NCBI GenBank assembly: GCA_016708585.1
Contig: JADJFK010000023.1
Span: forward strand, 1 to 64,000
Direction: 5' to 3'
Length of the DNA stretch: 64,000 nt
From: Sulfuritalea sp.
GTDB taxonomy: Bacteria; Pseudomonadota; Gammaproteobacteria; Burkholderiales; Rhodocyclaceae
Positions 10,225 through 18,365 of the stretch are shown in pieces. The position numbers and the translations under genes are program-made. The notes under the pieces were generated by a model. That model was not told the DNA's origin. It worked only from the letters and a program-made list of their open reading frames with translations, and searched no databases. Numbering within the stretch: the first letter of the stretch is position 1; each line of letters opens with the position of its first letter.

Positions 10225-10764
10225 CTAGCTCTCGCCGATCACGACGCGGCCATCGCCTTCGAACCGGTAGTCGGGTATCACCAGGTTGGCCGGCGCCGGG
10301 CCGCCCTTGAAGGCGCGCCCGGCAAGGTCGAACTTCGAGGTATGGCAGGGGCAGAGGAATTCGCTGCGATTGCCGGCGCCGCTCTTCAGTTGCGGCGGGC
10401 AGCCCTGGTGGGTGCATTGGCCGACGGCGACGAAAACCTCGGGCCGCTGCGAGCGGTGGGGGTTGCGGCAGGATTCCGGCTGCAGCGAGTGTGCCGAGGC
10501 CGGGTCGAGCAGTTCGCTTTCGTAGCCGGCCAGCGCGGCGACTTCGTCCGCCGTGCGGCGCAGGATCCAGACCGCGCGCCCCTTCCATTCCACCGTCAGC
10601 AGCCTGCCCGGCGCCAGGCCGCCGATATCCACCGGCAGCGGGCTGCCGGCCGGCGGCTGCGGCCGCATCACCACCCAGCGCGCGACGCCCAGCCCGGCGC
10701 CGAGCGCCACCGCGCCGCCGGCGATCCAGATGCGCCGCCGCGCAGCGCCAGGGCCGGTGCTCAT
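10225..10764 (-). CDS. Rieske 2Fe-2S protein (cytochrome bc1 PetA-like), solitary
   Basis: A 179-residue membrane-anchored Rieske protein. It has an N-terminal transmembrane helix (IWIAGGAVALGAGLGVARWV), then the bc1-type strand TVEWKGRAVWILRRT, and the cluster ligands in CTHQGCP and CPCHTSKFD (two Cys, two His, and the bc1-type disulfide cysteines). It ends DGRVVIGES. The form is that of ubiquinol-cytochrome c reductase subunit 1, but no cytochrome b or c1 gene is adjacent. It may be a second copy or serve another complex. It is transcribed divergently from rlhA across a 159-base gap. Confidence 0.85.
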   Translation of the reverse strand: MSTGPGAARRRIWIAGGAVALGAGLGVARWVVMRPQPPAGSPLPVDIGGLAPGRLLTVEWKGRAVWILRRTADEVAALAGYESELLDPASAHSLQPESCRNPHRSQRPEVFVAVGQCTHQGCPPQLKSGAGNRSEFLCPCHTSKFDLAGRAFKGGPAPANLVIPDYRFEGDGRVVIGES

Positions 10765-10923
10765 CGGCGCAAGGGCTGACAGGCGGCTTGCCCCGGGTGC
10801 GGGGCAATGCGGTCGGCGGGAGTCGGCATGGTATCGACAATCATAGGCCACTCGCGCCCGCATCGGGCCCCTTCGCGGCGAACCGTCTACAATGCGCAGC
10901 CTGCCCGCCGCCGCCCCTGCACC

Positions 10924-12843
10924 GTGACGATTTCAAGCCTCGAACTGCTCGCCCCCGCCAAAGATGCCGAGATCGGCATCGAGGCGATCAAGCACGGCGC
11001 CGATGCGGTGTATATCGGCGGCCCGTCCTTCGGCGCGCGCTACGGCGCCGGCAATCCGGTGCAGGACATCGAGCGCCTGGCGGCCTTTGCGCACCGCTTC
11101 CACGCCAGGGTCTTCATCACCCTGAACACGATCCTGCGCGACGACGAGCTGGAAGAGGCGAGACGCATGGCCTGGCAGATGCATGAAGCCGGCGCCGACG
11201 CGCTGATCGTGCAGGACATGGGCCTGCTGGAGCTGGACCTGCCGCCGCTGGAGCTGCACGCCTCGACCCAGTGCGACATCCGCACGCCGCAGAAGGCGCA
11301 ATTCCTCGCCGATGCCGGGTTTTCGCAGATGGTGCTGGCGCGCGAGCTGGTGCTGCCGGACATTCTTGCCATCCGCGAAAAAGTCGGCGCCGGCGACACG
11401 GCGAGGCCGGCACCCATCCTCGAATTCTTCATCCACGGCGCGCTGTGCGTGGCGTTTTCCGGGCAGTGCTACATCAGCCACGCCCACACCGGGCGCAGCG
11501 CCAATCGCGGCGAGTGCTCGCAGGCCTGCCGCCTGCCCTACAACCTGGAGGACGGCCAGGGCCGCATCGTGGCCTTCGACAAGCACCTGCTGTCGATGAA
11601 GGACAACGACCAGAGCGCCAACCTGCGCGCACTGGCCGACGCCGGCATCCGCTCGTTCAAGATCGAGGGCCGGCTGAAGGACGTGGCCTACGTCAAGAAC
11701 ACCACCGCGCATTACCGGCAATTGCTCGACCGCATCATCGAGGACGCGCCGCACTACTCGCGCGCCTCGTCGGGCCGCAGCACCTGCACGTTCACGCCGC
11801 GCCCGGAGAAGACCTTCAACCGTGGTGCCACCGACTACTTCGTCAATGGCCGCCAGCCCGACATCGGCGCCTTCGACACGCCCAAGTTTGCCGGCGCAGC
11901 GAGCGGCGTCGTGACGCGCATCGGCCCCGACTGGTTCGAGGTCGACAGCGAGGAAACCTGGGCCAATGGCGACGGCATCAGCTACCTCTCGCGCGGCAGG
12001 AAGCTCGCCGGCCTGCGCATCAACGTCGCGCAAGGCAAGCGCCTCTTCCCCAACGAGATGCCGGACGATCCCGAAGGCTTCAAGCCCGGCACCGAAATCC
12101 ACCGCAACCGCGACCAGGCCTTCGAACGCCTGCTGGAGAAGGAATCCGCCGAACGCCGCATCGGCGTCACGGTGGAGCTCGCTGAAACCGCCGACGGCTT
12201 CGTACTGACGCTGAGGGACGAAGACGGCATCGAAGGCCGCGCCGCCATCGCCCACGCCAAAGAGCCGGCGAAGAACCCCGAGCGCGCGCTGGTCGCCATC
12301 GCCGAAAGCCTGGGCAAGCTCGGCGCTACCGATTTCAAGGCCGGCGCGGTGAACATCGTCCTCGCCGAACCCTGGTTCCTGCCCGCCTCGGCAATCAATG
12401 CGTTGCGCCGCGAGGCCGTCGACGCCCTGGTCGCCGCGCGCGCGGTGTCGCGGCCGCGGCCGCGGCACGCCCTGCCGGTCGAACCGCCGGCCATCTACCC
12501 GGAACGCGAACTGAGCTACCTCGCCAACGTGCTCAACAACCGCGCCCGCGACTTCTACCGCAAGCACGGCGTGGCACTGATCGCCGACGCGTATGAAGCC
12601 GACACCACGCCGGGCGAGGTCTCGCTGATGATCACCAAGCACTGCCTGCGCTACAGCCACAGCCTGTGCCCGAAGGAGGCCAAGGGCTGGGTCAAGGGCG
12701 TGAATGCCGAGCCCATGGTGCTGGTCAACGGCAAGGAACGCCTGACGCTGAAATTCGACTGCAAGGCCTGCGAGATGCATGTCATGGGCAAGGCGAAGAA
12801 AAACCGCCAGATCCCCATCCATCCGATTCCGCATCACGCATGA
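10924..12843 (+). CDS. rlhA: 23S rRNA hydroxylase RlhA (peptidase U32 family)
   Basis: A 639-residue protein matching E. coli YdcP/RlhA, which makes 5-hydroxycytidine at 23S rRNA position 2501. Visible blocks are ELLAPAKDAEIGIEAIKHGA, LHASTQCDIR, the cysteine motif FIHGALCVAFSGQCYISH with GECSQACRLPY (Fe-S ligands), FKIEGRLKD, and the long C-terminal part ending with CKACEMHVMGKAKKNR. The GTG at 10924 is chosen because the family N-terminus begins there. A dispersed repeat adds eight residues (KVGAGDTA) between the IRE and LEFFIHG segments. Confidence 0.92.
   Translation: MTISSLELLAPAKDAEIGIEAIKHGADAVYIGGPSFGARYGAGNPVQDIERLAAFAHRFHARVFITLNTILRDDELEEARRMAWQMHEAGADALIVQDMGLLELDLPPLELHASTQCDIRTPQKAQFLADAGFSQMVLARELVLPDILAIREKVGAGDTARPAPILEFFIHGALCVAFSGQCYISHAHTGRSANRGECSQACRLPYNLEDGQGRIVAFDKHLLSMKDNDQSANLRALADAGIRSFKIEGRLKDVAYVKNTTAHYRQLLDRIIEDAPHYSRASSGRSTCTFTPRPEKTFNRGATDYFVNGRQPDIGAFDTPKFAGAASGVVTRIGPDWFEVDSEETWANGDGISYLSRGRKLAGLRINVAQGKRLFPNEMPDDPEGFKPGTEIHRNRDQAFERLLEKESAERRIGVTVELAETADGFVLTLRDEDGIEGRAAIAHAKEPAKNPERALVAIAESLGKLGATDFKAGAVNIVLAEPWFLPASAINALRREAVDALVAARAVSRPRPRHALPVEPPAIYPERELSYLANVLNNRARDFYRKHGVALIADAYEADTTPGEVSLMITKHCLRYSHSLCPKEAKGWVKGVNAEPMVLVNGKERLTLKFDCKACEMHVMGKAKKNRQIPIHPIPHHA
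11379..11402 (+). repeat. Dispersed 24-base repeat inserted in frame in rlhA
   Basis: Exact consensus copy reading K-V-G-A-G-D-T-A. The spacing between the flanking conserved blocks is longer than in E. coli RlhA by about this amount, as judged from memory of the family, so it looks like a true 8-codon insertion. Confidence 0.65.
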
Positions 12844-12845
12844 GC

Positions 12846-12909
12846 AAAAAGTTATGTCTACGGCAAAGCCGGAGACGGTATCCCTTGCGGACGGCGCCGG
12901 CGACACGGC
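12846..12909 (+). repeat. Dispersed repeat, long form with hairpin (rlhA-dusC gap)
   Basis: Begins AAAAAGTTATG, then the hairpin GTCTACGGC-AAA-GCCGGAGAC (12856-12876, one mismatch), GGTATCCCTTGCGGAC, and GGCGCCGGCGACACGGC. It fills the space between the rlhA stop and the dusC start. Confidence 0.7.
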
Positions 12910-12910
12910 A

Positions 12911-13882
12911 ATGAAACTGATCCTCGCGCCCATGGAAGGCCTCGCCGACGACGTGCTGCGCGGCGTGCTGACCGGTGCCGGCGGCTACGACTGGTGCGTC
13001 ACCGAATTTGTCCGCGTCACCGATGCCGTGCTGCCGCACCGCTGCTACACGCGGCTCTCGCCCGAACTGGCCCACGGCGCGCGCACCGCGGCCGGCACCC
13101 CGGTGCGCATCCAGCTGCTGGGCAACGATCCGGAGATGCTGGCGGCCAACGCCGCCCACCTCGCCCGCCTCCACCCCTTCGGCATCGACCTCAACTTCGG
13201 CTGCCCGACGCCGCTGGTGAACCGCCATCGCGGCGGCGCCGCACTGCTGAACGAGCCCGAGCTGTTGCACCGCATCGCCGCCGCCGTGCGCGCCGCCGTC
13301 CCGCGCGAACTGCCGGTCACGGCCAAGATGCGCCTCGGCATCGACGACACCAGCAAGGCCATCGACTGCGCGCTGGCCCTCGAAGCCGGCGGCGTGAACG
13401 AACTCGTGGTGCATGCCCGCACCCGGGCCGACGGCTACAAGCCGCTGGCGCGCTGGGAATGGGTGGCGCACATCCGCGCGGCGGTGAAGCTGCCGCTGAT
13501 CGCCAACGGCGAAGTGTGGACCGTCGCCGACTGGCACGCGATCCGCGCCGCCACCGGCTGCGACGACGTCATGCTCGGCCGCGGCGCGGTGGCCGACCCG
13601 CTGCTGGCGCGGCGCATCCGCGGCGAAGCGGCAGCGGAACCGGACGCTGTCGACTGGCGCGAGATCGAAGCCATGCTCGCCGACTTCTGGGCCCGCGTGC
13701 AACGCAAGGTGCTCCCCGCCCAATCCCCCGGCCGCCTCAAGCAGTGGCTGGGCCTGATGCGGCGCAGCTACCCGCAGGCGGAGCGTCTGTTTCACGCCGT
13801 GCGCGAAGCCCGGCGCGGACCGGAGGTCAATGCCATCCTGGCGCGCGAAGGCATGATCGCGGAGGTGTGCGAGGCGGCTTGA
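12911..13882 (+). CDS. dusC: tRNA-dihydrouridine(16) synthase DusC
   Basis: A 323-residue flavin-dependent tRNA dihydrouridine synthase. TIM-barrel Dus motifs are present: LILAPMEGLADDVLRG, the catalytic-cysteine loop NFGCPTPLVNRHRGGAALL, TAKMRLGID, VVHARTRADGY, LIANGEVWT and VMLGRGAVADP. The short length and the C-terminal RLKQWLGLMRRSYPQA helix fit the DusC branch (U16), not DusA or DusB. The ATG at 12911 follows immediately after a long dispersed repeat. An upstream extension through the repeat is open but would encode only repeat sequence. Confidence 0.92.
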   Translation: MKLILAPMEGLADDVLRGVLTGAGGYDWCVTEFVRVTDAVLPHRCYTRLSPELAHGARTAAGTPVRIQLLGNDPEMLAANAAHLARLHPFGIDLNFGCPTPLVNRHRGGAALLNEPELLHRIAAAVRAAVPRELPVTAKMRLGIDDTSKAIDCALALEAGGVNELVVHARTRADGYKPLARWEWVAHIRAAVKLPLIANGEVWTVADWHAIRAATGCDDVMLGRGAVADPLLARRIRGEAAAEPDAVDWREIEAMLADFWARVQRKVLPAQSPGRLKQWLGLMRRSYPQAERLFHAVREARRGPEVNAILAREGMIAEVCEAA

Positions 13883-14102
13883 GCGTTGCTGGAATAGGCT
13901 GTTGCCGGCCAGCAAGCGACAGTGGCGTCACTCCTCCATTGCGGACGCTGGACCAGCGTGATTTCCCGTGAGCAACCATTAAACCAAGGCCACCTTGAAT
14001 CTTCTGCTTGAATTTTGGCTGTCGATCGGCCGGTCAAGATTGCTACTCCATATACGCGGTTGCGCAATCACTCTCGGACATCTTCCAATTCGCACCTCCT
14101 TC

Positions 14103-14126
14103 GTATAACATACAAAGCAGTTATAT
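14103..14126. promoter_or_regulatory. Inverted repeat upstream of second vapBC
   Basis: GTATAAC (14103-14109) and GTTATAT (14120-14126) form an imperfect inverted repeat ending 17 bases before vapB. It is followed by a strong ribosome binding site, GGAGGGA (14131-14137). It is a candidate autoregulatory operator. Confidence 0.45.
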
Positions 14127-14143
14127 GCACGGAGGGAGTAATC

Positions 14144-14380
14144 ATGAACTTCAATATTTACCTTGACGATGAAACTGGTCAGCAGCTCAGCAAAGTTGCC
14201 AAGAAGATTGGCGAAAGCCGGAATGCGCTGGTTCGCCAAGCAGTGAGCGAGTGGCTGAATAGGCGCGGCAAACCTCAGTGGCCGGCAGAACTGCTTGCCT
14301 TCAAGGGCATGGCCGACATGCCGCTATTTGAAGCAAGCAGGGACCGCCTCAAGCCGCCGGCAGCAGACCCTCTGGCATGA
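14144..14380 (+). CDS. VapB-type ribbon-helix-helix antitoxin (second system)
   Basis: A 78-residue RHH antitoxin: MNFNIYLDDETGQQLSKVAK followed by IGESRNALVRQAVSEWLNRRG. Its C-terminal tail is rich in acidic and Pro residues. It is preceded by GGAGGGA at a good distance, which fixes the ATG at 14144. Its stop overlaps the vapC start (ATGA). The 260 bases upstream, back to dusC, carry no gene that can be recognised and are visibly richer in AT, consistent with a transferred cassette. Confidence 0.85.
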   Translation: MNFNIYLDDETGQQLSKVAKKIGESRNALVRQAVSEWLNRRGKPQWPAELLAFKGMADMPLFEASRDRLKPPAADPLA

Positions 14381-14775
14381 AGTATCTGCTCGACACCTGC
14401 ACGGTCTCTGATTTCGTCAAGGGCCAACCCAATGTCCTGGCGCGCGTCAAAGCCACACCACCGAATCTGATAGGCGTATCTGCGCTTACGCGCATGGAGG
14501 TTGATTACGGCCTGGCGCTCAACACTGAGCGCGCAAAAAAGCTGGCGCCGATACTGGACGCGTTTTTTTCAACCATCGTCACGCTGCCGTTTGATGAAGC
14601 TGATGCGCAGGCCGCCGCGGCAATTCGTGCGGCGCTCAAGACCCAGGGTCAGCCAATCGGTGCTTACGATGTTCTGATAGCTGGAACAGGACTGGCGCGG
14701 GGATTGGTGGTGGTTACATCGAATGTTGGCGAGTTCAAACGAGTCAGCGGATTACAGGTTGAGGATTGGAGGTGA
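14377..14775 (+). CDS. vapC: VapC-type PIN-domain ribonuclease toxin (second system)
   Basis: A 132-residue PIN nuclease. Acidic residues are in YLLDTCTVSDF, TRMEVDYGLAL and IGAYDVLIAGTGL, followed by VVTSNVGEFKRVSGLQVEDW. It is full length with intact active-site acids. It is translationally coupled to the antitoxin. It shares the family but little direct sequence with the VapC at 7369, so this is an independent acquisition and not a duplication. Confidence 0.9.
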   Translation: MKYLLDTCTVSDFVKGQPNVLARVKATPPNLIGVSALTRMEVDYGLALNTERAKKLAPILDAFFSTIVTLPFDEADAQAAAAIRAALKTQGQPIGAYDVLIAGTGLARGLVVVTSNVGEFKRVSGLQVEDWR

Positions 14776-14796
14776 AGTCGGAGACCGGCCAACTGC

Positions 14797-14884
14797 CGTC
14801 ATTCCGGGGCCGTGCAGCGGAACCCGGAACCAGCGTCCTGGCTCGAACGCCGCTGGATTCCTGCATTCGCGGGAATGACGGCAA
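14797..14884. repeat. Interspersed palindromic repeat (CGTCATTCC...GGAATGACGG type)
   Basis: GCCGTCATTCCGGGGCCG begins the element. A mirrored end, CGCGGGAATGACGGC, closes it, with GGAACCCGGAACCAGCG and GCTGGATTCCTGCATTCG inside. Elements with these ends are widespread interspersed repeats in proteobacterial genomes. Confidence 0.65.
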
Positions 14885-14980
14885 CGGGCACCAAGCTGCC
14901 CTATCCTCCTCGCGAATGACCCGCGGTTAGCCGAGCCGGACGCATCGTTGCCCCTTGTTCGCCGGCACTGCACTTACCGC

Positions 14981-15041
14981 AAAAAGTCATGTCTCCGGCA
15001 AAGCCGGAGACGGTATTCCTTGCGGACGACGACGACACGGC
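14981..15041 (+). repeat. Dispersed repeat, long form with perfect hairpin
   Basis: AAAAAGTCATG, the perfect hairpin GTCTCCGGC-AAA-GCCGGAGAC (14991-15011), GGTATTCCTTGCGGAC, then a degenerate tail ending GACACGGC. It ends seven bases before the mazF stop. Confidence 0.7.
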
Positions 15042-15047
15042 GATTCA

Positions 15048-15446
15048 TCACGCCAGGCGGACGATCTGGTTCAGGCATTCGCAGACCTGGGCCAGCACGC
15101 TGTCGGACAGGCGTCCAAGCGGGTGCGGTCGGGCGCCGCGCAGGCGCCAATCGAAGGACTTCGGCTGATGGCACAGCACGTAGCTGGTCTGCCCGGCCTT
15201 GCGCCCCTTGGCCGCGCCCGCGGCAACCGCGAAGGGGTTGTCCGCGTTGTAGGCGGCCGTGGTCATCGGCAGGCCGATGACCAGCGAGGTTCTGTCGTTG
15301 AAGACCGCCGGCGACAGCACCAGGAAGTGATGGACGTCGCGCATCTCGCGGCCGACCTGCGGGTTGCAGTCGATCCAGATGATGTCCTGCCGGTCGGGTA
15401 CCCATGCGCTGCGCGCGGAACTCACGCCCGGCTTGCGCGTCACCAC
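15048..15446 (-). CDS. mazF: MazF/PemK-type endoribonuclease toxin
   Basis: About 132 residues of the MazF/PemK fold: DIIWIDCNPQVGREMRDVHH, FLVLSPAVFNDRTSLVIGLP, and the C-terminal helix LGRLSDSVLAQVCECLNQIV. MazF toxins cut mRNA at short sequence sites. The start is one of two consecutive GTG codons (15446 or 15443) that overlap the antitoxin stop, so translation is coupled. The gene ends next to a long dispersed repeat. The assignment is firm by fold and by pairing with the MazE-like gene. Confidence 0.85.
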   Translation of the reverse strand: MVTRKPGVSSARSAWVPDRQDIIWIDCNPQVGREMRDVHHFLVLSPAVFNDRTSLVIGLPMTTAAYNADNPFAVAAGAAKGRKAGQTSYVLCHQPKSFDWRLRGARPHPLGRLSDSVLAQVCECLNQIVRLA

Positions 15447-15691
15447 CGCTCGGCACCGATGCGCTGGCTGACCATGGCTTCGCCGCCGTGACGCGCCGGA
15501 TCGAAACGGGCCAGCCGTTGTTCGAGCGTCGGCGCGGCTTCGGCTACGGGCGTGATGAGCACAACCCCTTGTTCCACCGATACCCGGACCCGCTGGTCCA
15601 CGCGCAATTGCGCCGCGCGCGCGACAGCCGCGGGCAAGCGGACGCCAAGATTGTTGCCCCATTGCTTGATGTCGAGGACGGCCGAGGTCAT
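15440..15691 (-). CDS. mazE: MazE-type AbrB-fold antitoxin
   Basis: An 83-residue antitoxin. The swapped-hairpin DNA-binding domain is VLDIKQWGNNLGVRLPAAVA, the hallmark KWGNS(L)GVRLP pattern of MazE. The rest binds the toxin (LEQRLARFDPARHGGEAM). The ATG at 15691 is preceded by CGGAGCAG. It is the first gene of the pair. A short AT palindrome upstream is a likely operator for autorepression. Confidence 0.88.
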   Translation of the reverse strand: MTSAVLDIKQWGNNLGVRLPAAVARAAQLRVDQRVRVSVEQGVVLITPVAEAAPTLEQRLARFDPARHGGEAMVSQRIGAERW

Positions 15692-15702
15692 GGTCTGCTC
15701 CG

Positions 15703-15714
15703 ATAAATGTTTAT
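15703..15714. promoter_or_regulatory. AT palindrome upstream of mazEF
   Basis: ATAAA-TG-TTTAT is a perfect inverted repeat 12-23 bases before the mazE start, in a GC-rich setting. It is a candidate MazE/MazEF operator. Confidence 0.45.
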
Positions 15715-15874
15715 ACGTCAGTCTAAACACCCTTTGGCGGCCTGTCAGAGCATTGCGCGGAAAGCGAATCAACCGCCTTGCGCCTGCAATTCCAGCTGTG
15801 GAGAACACCATGCCATGGGTACCCTCGTCGCCCTGACAATCTTCGCCCTCGCCGCCGCTGGCGGTGCGGCGACG

Positions 15875-16276
15875 CTACGCCACCCGCGCCAGAAACGCGC
15901 CCAGGCCCTGGTCGACGGTAAGGATGTGCTCGGTGAGCCAGCGATCCAGGTAGCGGATTTCGTCTTCCGTAACGGCATAGCCGGTCTGCGCCAGCTTCGC
16001 CTGCCATTCCCGCGCCGCGTCGATCAGCTCGCGGTGCGCCGCCTTGTGCGGCTCGATCCCGGGAAAGCCGTGCTTGAGCATCAGCCGCTCCTCGTGGCTG
16101 AAGTGCCAGACCGTGCAGTTGATCAGCTCCTCCAGCGTCGCCGCCAGGTACGCGGCGGATTCGCCGGCGGCAGCGGCGCGGTTGAGTTCGTTGAACAGCG
16201 CGATCAGGAGGCGATGATCGTCGTCGATCTCGGCCACGCCGACGCTGAGGATGCTGCTCCAGGCGATGTCCTTCAT
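15875..16276 (-). CDS. Bacteriohemerythrin
   Basis: A 133-residue single-domain hemerythrin. The diiron ligands are visible as H21 (IDDDHRLLIALFNEL), HFSHEERLM, HKAAHRELI and the C-terminal WLTEHILTVDQ. Such proteins bind O2, and in microaerobic betaproteobacteria may carry or sense oxygen. GGGAGGG precedes the ATG at 16276. It is transcribed divergently from pgaA across 139 bases. No fused signalling domain is present, so it is a free carrier or sensor. Confidence 0.9.
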   Translation of the reverse strand: MKDIAWSSILSVGVAEIDDDHRLLIALFNELNRAAAAGESAAYLAATLEELINCTVWHFSHEERLMLKHGFPGIEPHKAAHRELIDAAREWQAKLAQTGYAVTEDEIRYLDRWLTEHILTVDQGLGAFLARVA

Positions 16277-16415
16277 GTTGCCCTCCCTTGGCAGATGTTT
16301 GTTCCACTCTAACCCAATCTGCGTCGCCCGGCGACCGCGGGAAAGGCGCCCGAAGGAATGCGCCGCGCCGGCGCGGCGGCAACTGTTGGGGACGTACTTG
16401 CTAGAATTTGCCTGT

Positions 16416-18365
16416 ATGCCAATTCGCCCCTCCTTCCCTTTGTCGCTGCTGCTATGTATCGGCAGCGGCGCCATGGCTGCCGGCACCGAATGGAGTCCTC
16501 CCCGTGAAGCCGGTGTCAGTTCCCTGAGGGAAAGGCCGGACGATGCCGGGAAGTCGGACGCCGCGCGGCAGGACGAAATCCGCCTCAAAGGCTACAAACA
16601 ACCCACGACGCCCGGCGACCCGCTTGACAGCGGACTGCAGCGCGGCATCGCCGGCGACCGGATCGCGCTCGAGATTCGCTACGGCATCATCGATCGCAAC
16701 ACCTTGCGCGGGCCCGGGCGGTTTGCGCGCCTCGACCGGGCACTGGCCGCCAGCGACGCCCTGGCCGCCGAGTTTCTCGCCGGCAAGGCGCCCGACGCCG
16801 AAGATCAACGCCAGTTGGCCGATCGCATGAGCGCGCTGTTTTACCGCCGGCGCATGTCGGATGTTGTGGCGCTGTACGAAGCCTTTCTCGCCCGTGGCCT
16901 GGCGGTGCCGGTCTGGGCCAGGCGCGATGTCGCCGGCAGCTATCTCGCACTGCGCCGGCCGCAAAACGCGGTGACGCTCTATCGCGAAGTCATCGCGGCC
17001 AACCCGGATGATTTCGAGGCCAACCTCGGCCTGTTCTACGCGCTGGTCGAATGCGAGGAGCTCGACCTTGCCACGGCGCACATCGACGCCTATGCGGCCC
17101 GGCTGCCCGAGCGCCGCCATCGCGACGGCAGGTACAACGGCGAGCGCCTGAGCGTCGACATCACGGCGGACCAGGCGCGCATCTACGGCGACCGCCTGCA
17201 GGAAGCGCAGGTGCGCATCGAAGCCAGAACGGCGGCATCGCCCTTCAACAGCGAAGCACGCCAGGCCGCAGCGTCGCTCGCGCTGGCGCGCGGCTGGTCG
17301 CGGCAGGGCGAACAGATGCTGCGCCGGCTGGAAGGATCCGATCCGGAAAACCCCGCGGTGAAGGCCGACCTCGCCGAAGTGGGGCTGGGCCTGCAGGACT
17401 GGGCGGGCGCGCGGGAAAGCTTAGACCGCGCCGTCGAGCTCGATCCCGACAATAGCGGCGTCCGCCGCGCACGCGAAACCTTCGCCCTGCACAATCGCTC
17501 CGAATTCTTCAGCGAGGCCGGCTTCGGCCGTGGCCAGGACAGCGCCTACAGCGGCAGCCGCGACTGGTCGCTCGACAGCTGGCTGTACAGCCCGCCGCTG
17601 GCCGCACGCTGGCGGATTTTTGCCCACCACTTCACGAGCAGCGCCGATCTCGATGGCGACACAACGGAATGGCAACGCACCGGCATCGGCGCGGAATGGC
17701 GCTGGCAGGGCTGGCGCGTCACCGGGGAGCTCAATGACGGCAGCGGCGTGAAGGCCGGCCTGACCGCTACCGCCAGATGGAAGGCGGATGACTACTGGAC
17801 CTTCTATGGCGCCGCAGAGAGCGTCACCAACCAGATCCCGCTGCGCGCGGTACAAAGCGGGGTACGGGCCAGTCGCGCCAGCGCGGCCGCGAACTGGCAG
17901 GCCAACGAATCACGGAAACTTGCGGCGGATGTAACCGCCACCAGCTTCTCCGACAACAACCGGCGCACCGAGGTCAGCGTCGCCTGGTTCGAACGCTGGT
18001 CCAGCGGCCCGCGCTGGATGTTCGAGACCACGCTGGGCGCCAACGCTTCGCACAACACGCTGGATAAAGGGGTCGCCTACTTCAATCCGGAGGACGACCA
18101 GTCCCTGTGGCTGACCGCCGCCGTGGAAAATCTGGCCTGGCGCAGCTACGAGCGCTCCTTCCGCCAGCGCCTGGCGCTGACTGGCGGCCGCTACTGGCAG
18201 CGACACTATGGGTCTGGCTCTATCGAAACCATCGAATACAGCCACCGCTGGGAACTTGAACGCGACCTGTCGGTCCGCTACGGGATCGGGCGCAGCCTTC
18301 GCCCTTACGACGGCGAGCGCGAGGCACGAAGCTTTGGCCAGTTGAGCGTGCTATGGCGATTCTGA
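16416..18365 (+). CDS. pgaA: Poly-beta-1,6-N-acetylglucosamine export porin PgaA
   Basis: A 649-residue outer-membrane exporter for PNAG. A signal peptide (MPIRPSFPLSLLLCIGSGAMA) is followed by a TPR-rich periplasmic part (about 100-350, with repeated LALRRPQNAVTLYREVIAAN and WAGARESLDRAVELDPDN type helices). A C-terminal beta-barrel (about 360-649) consists of alternating strands and ends SFGQLSVLWRF with the terminal Phe typical of outer-membrane proteins. It heads the pgaABCD operon and overlaps pgaB by 13 bases. TAGAAT at 16402 is a possible -10, but it lies very close to the start. Confidence 0.9.
   Translation: MPIRPSFPLSLLLCIGSGAMAAGTEWSPPREAGVSSLRERPDDAGKSDAARQDEIRLKGYKQPTTPGDPLDSGLQRGIAGDRIALEIRYGIIDRNTLRGPGRFARLDRALAASDALAAEFLAGKAPDAEDQRQLADRMSALFYRRRMSDVVALYEAFLARGLAVPVWARRDVAGSYLALRRPQNAVTLYREVIAANPDDFEANLGLFYALVECEELDLATAHIDAYAARLPERRHRDGRYNGERLSVDITADQARIYGDRLQEAQVRIEARTAASPFNSEARQAAASLALARGWSRQGEQMLRRLEGSDPENPAVKADLAEVGLGLQDWAGARESLDRAVELDPDNSGVRRARETFALHNRSEFFSEAGFGRGQDSAYSGSRDWSLDSWLYSPPLAARWRIFAHHFTSSADLDGDTTEWQRTGIGAEWRWQGWRVTGELNDGSGVKAGLTATARWKADDYWTFYGAAESVTNQIPLRAVQSGVRASRASAAANWQANESRKLAADVTATSFSDNNRRTEVSVAWFERWSSGPRWMFETTLGANASHNTLDKGVAYFNPEDDQSLWLTAAVENLAWRSYERSFRQRLALTGGRYWQRHYGSGSIETIEYSHRWELERDLSVRYGIGRSLRPYDGEREARSFGQLSVLWRF

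Noticed and set aside
14797..14884. Transcription terminator of vapBC
   Set aside because: The ends match a common interspersed palindromic repeat with a long interior and no U tract.
16055..16075. CRISPR array or spacer-like repeats anywhere in the window
   Set aside because: No regularly spaced direct repeats were seen; the dispersed repeats are kilobases apart and on both strands.
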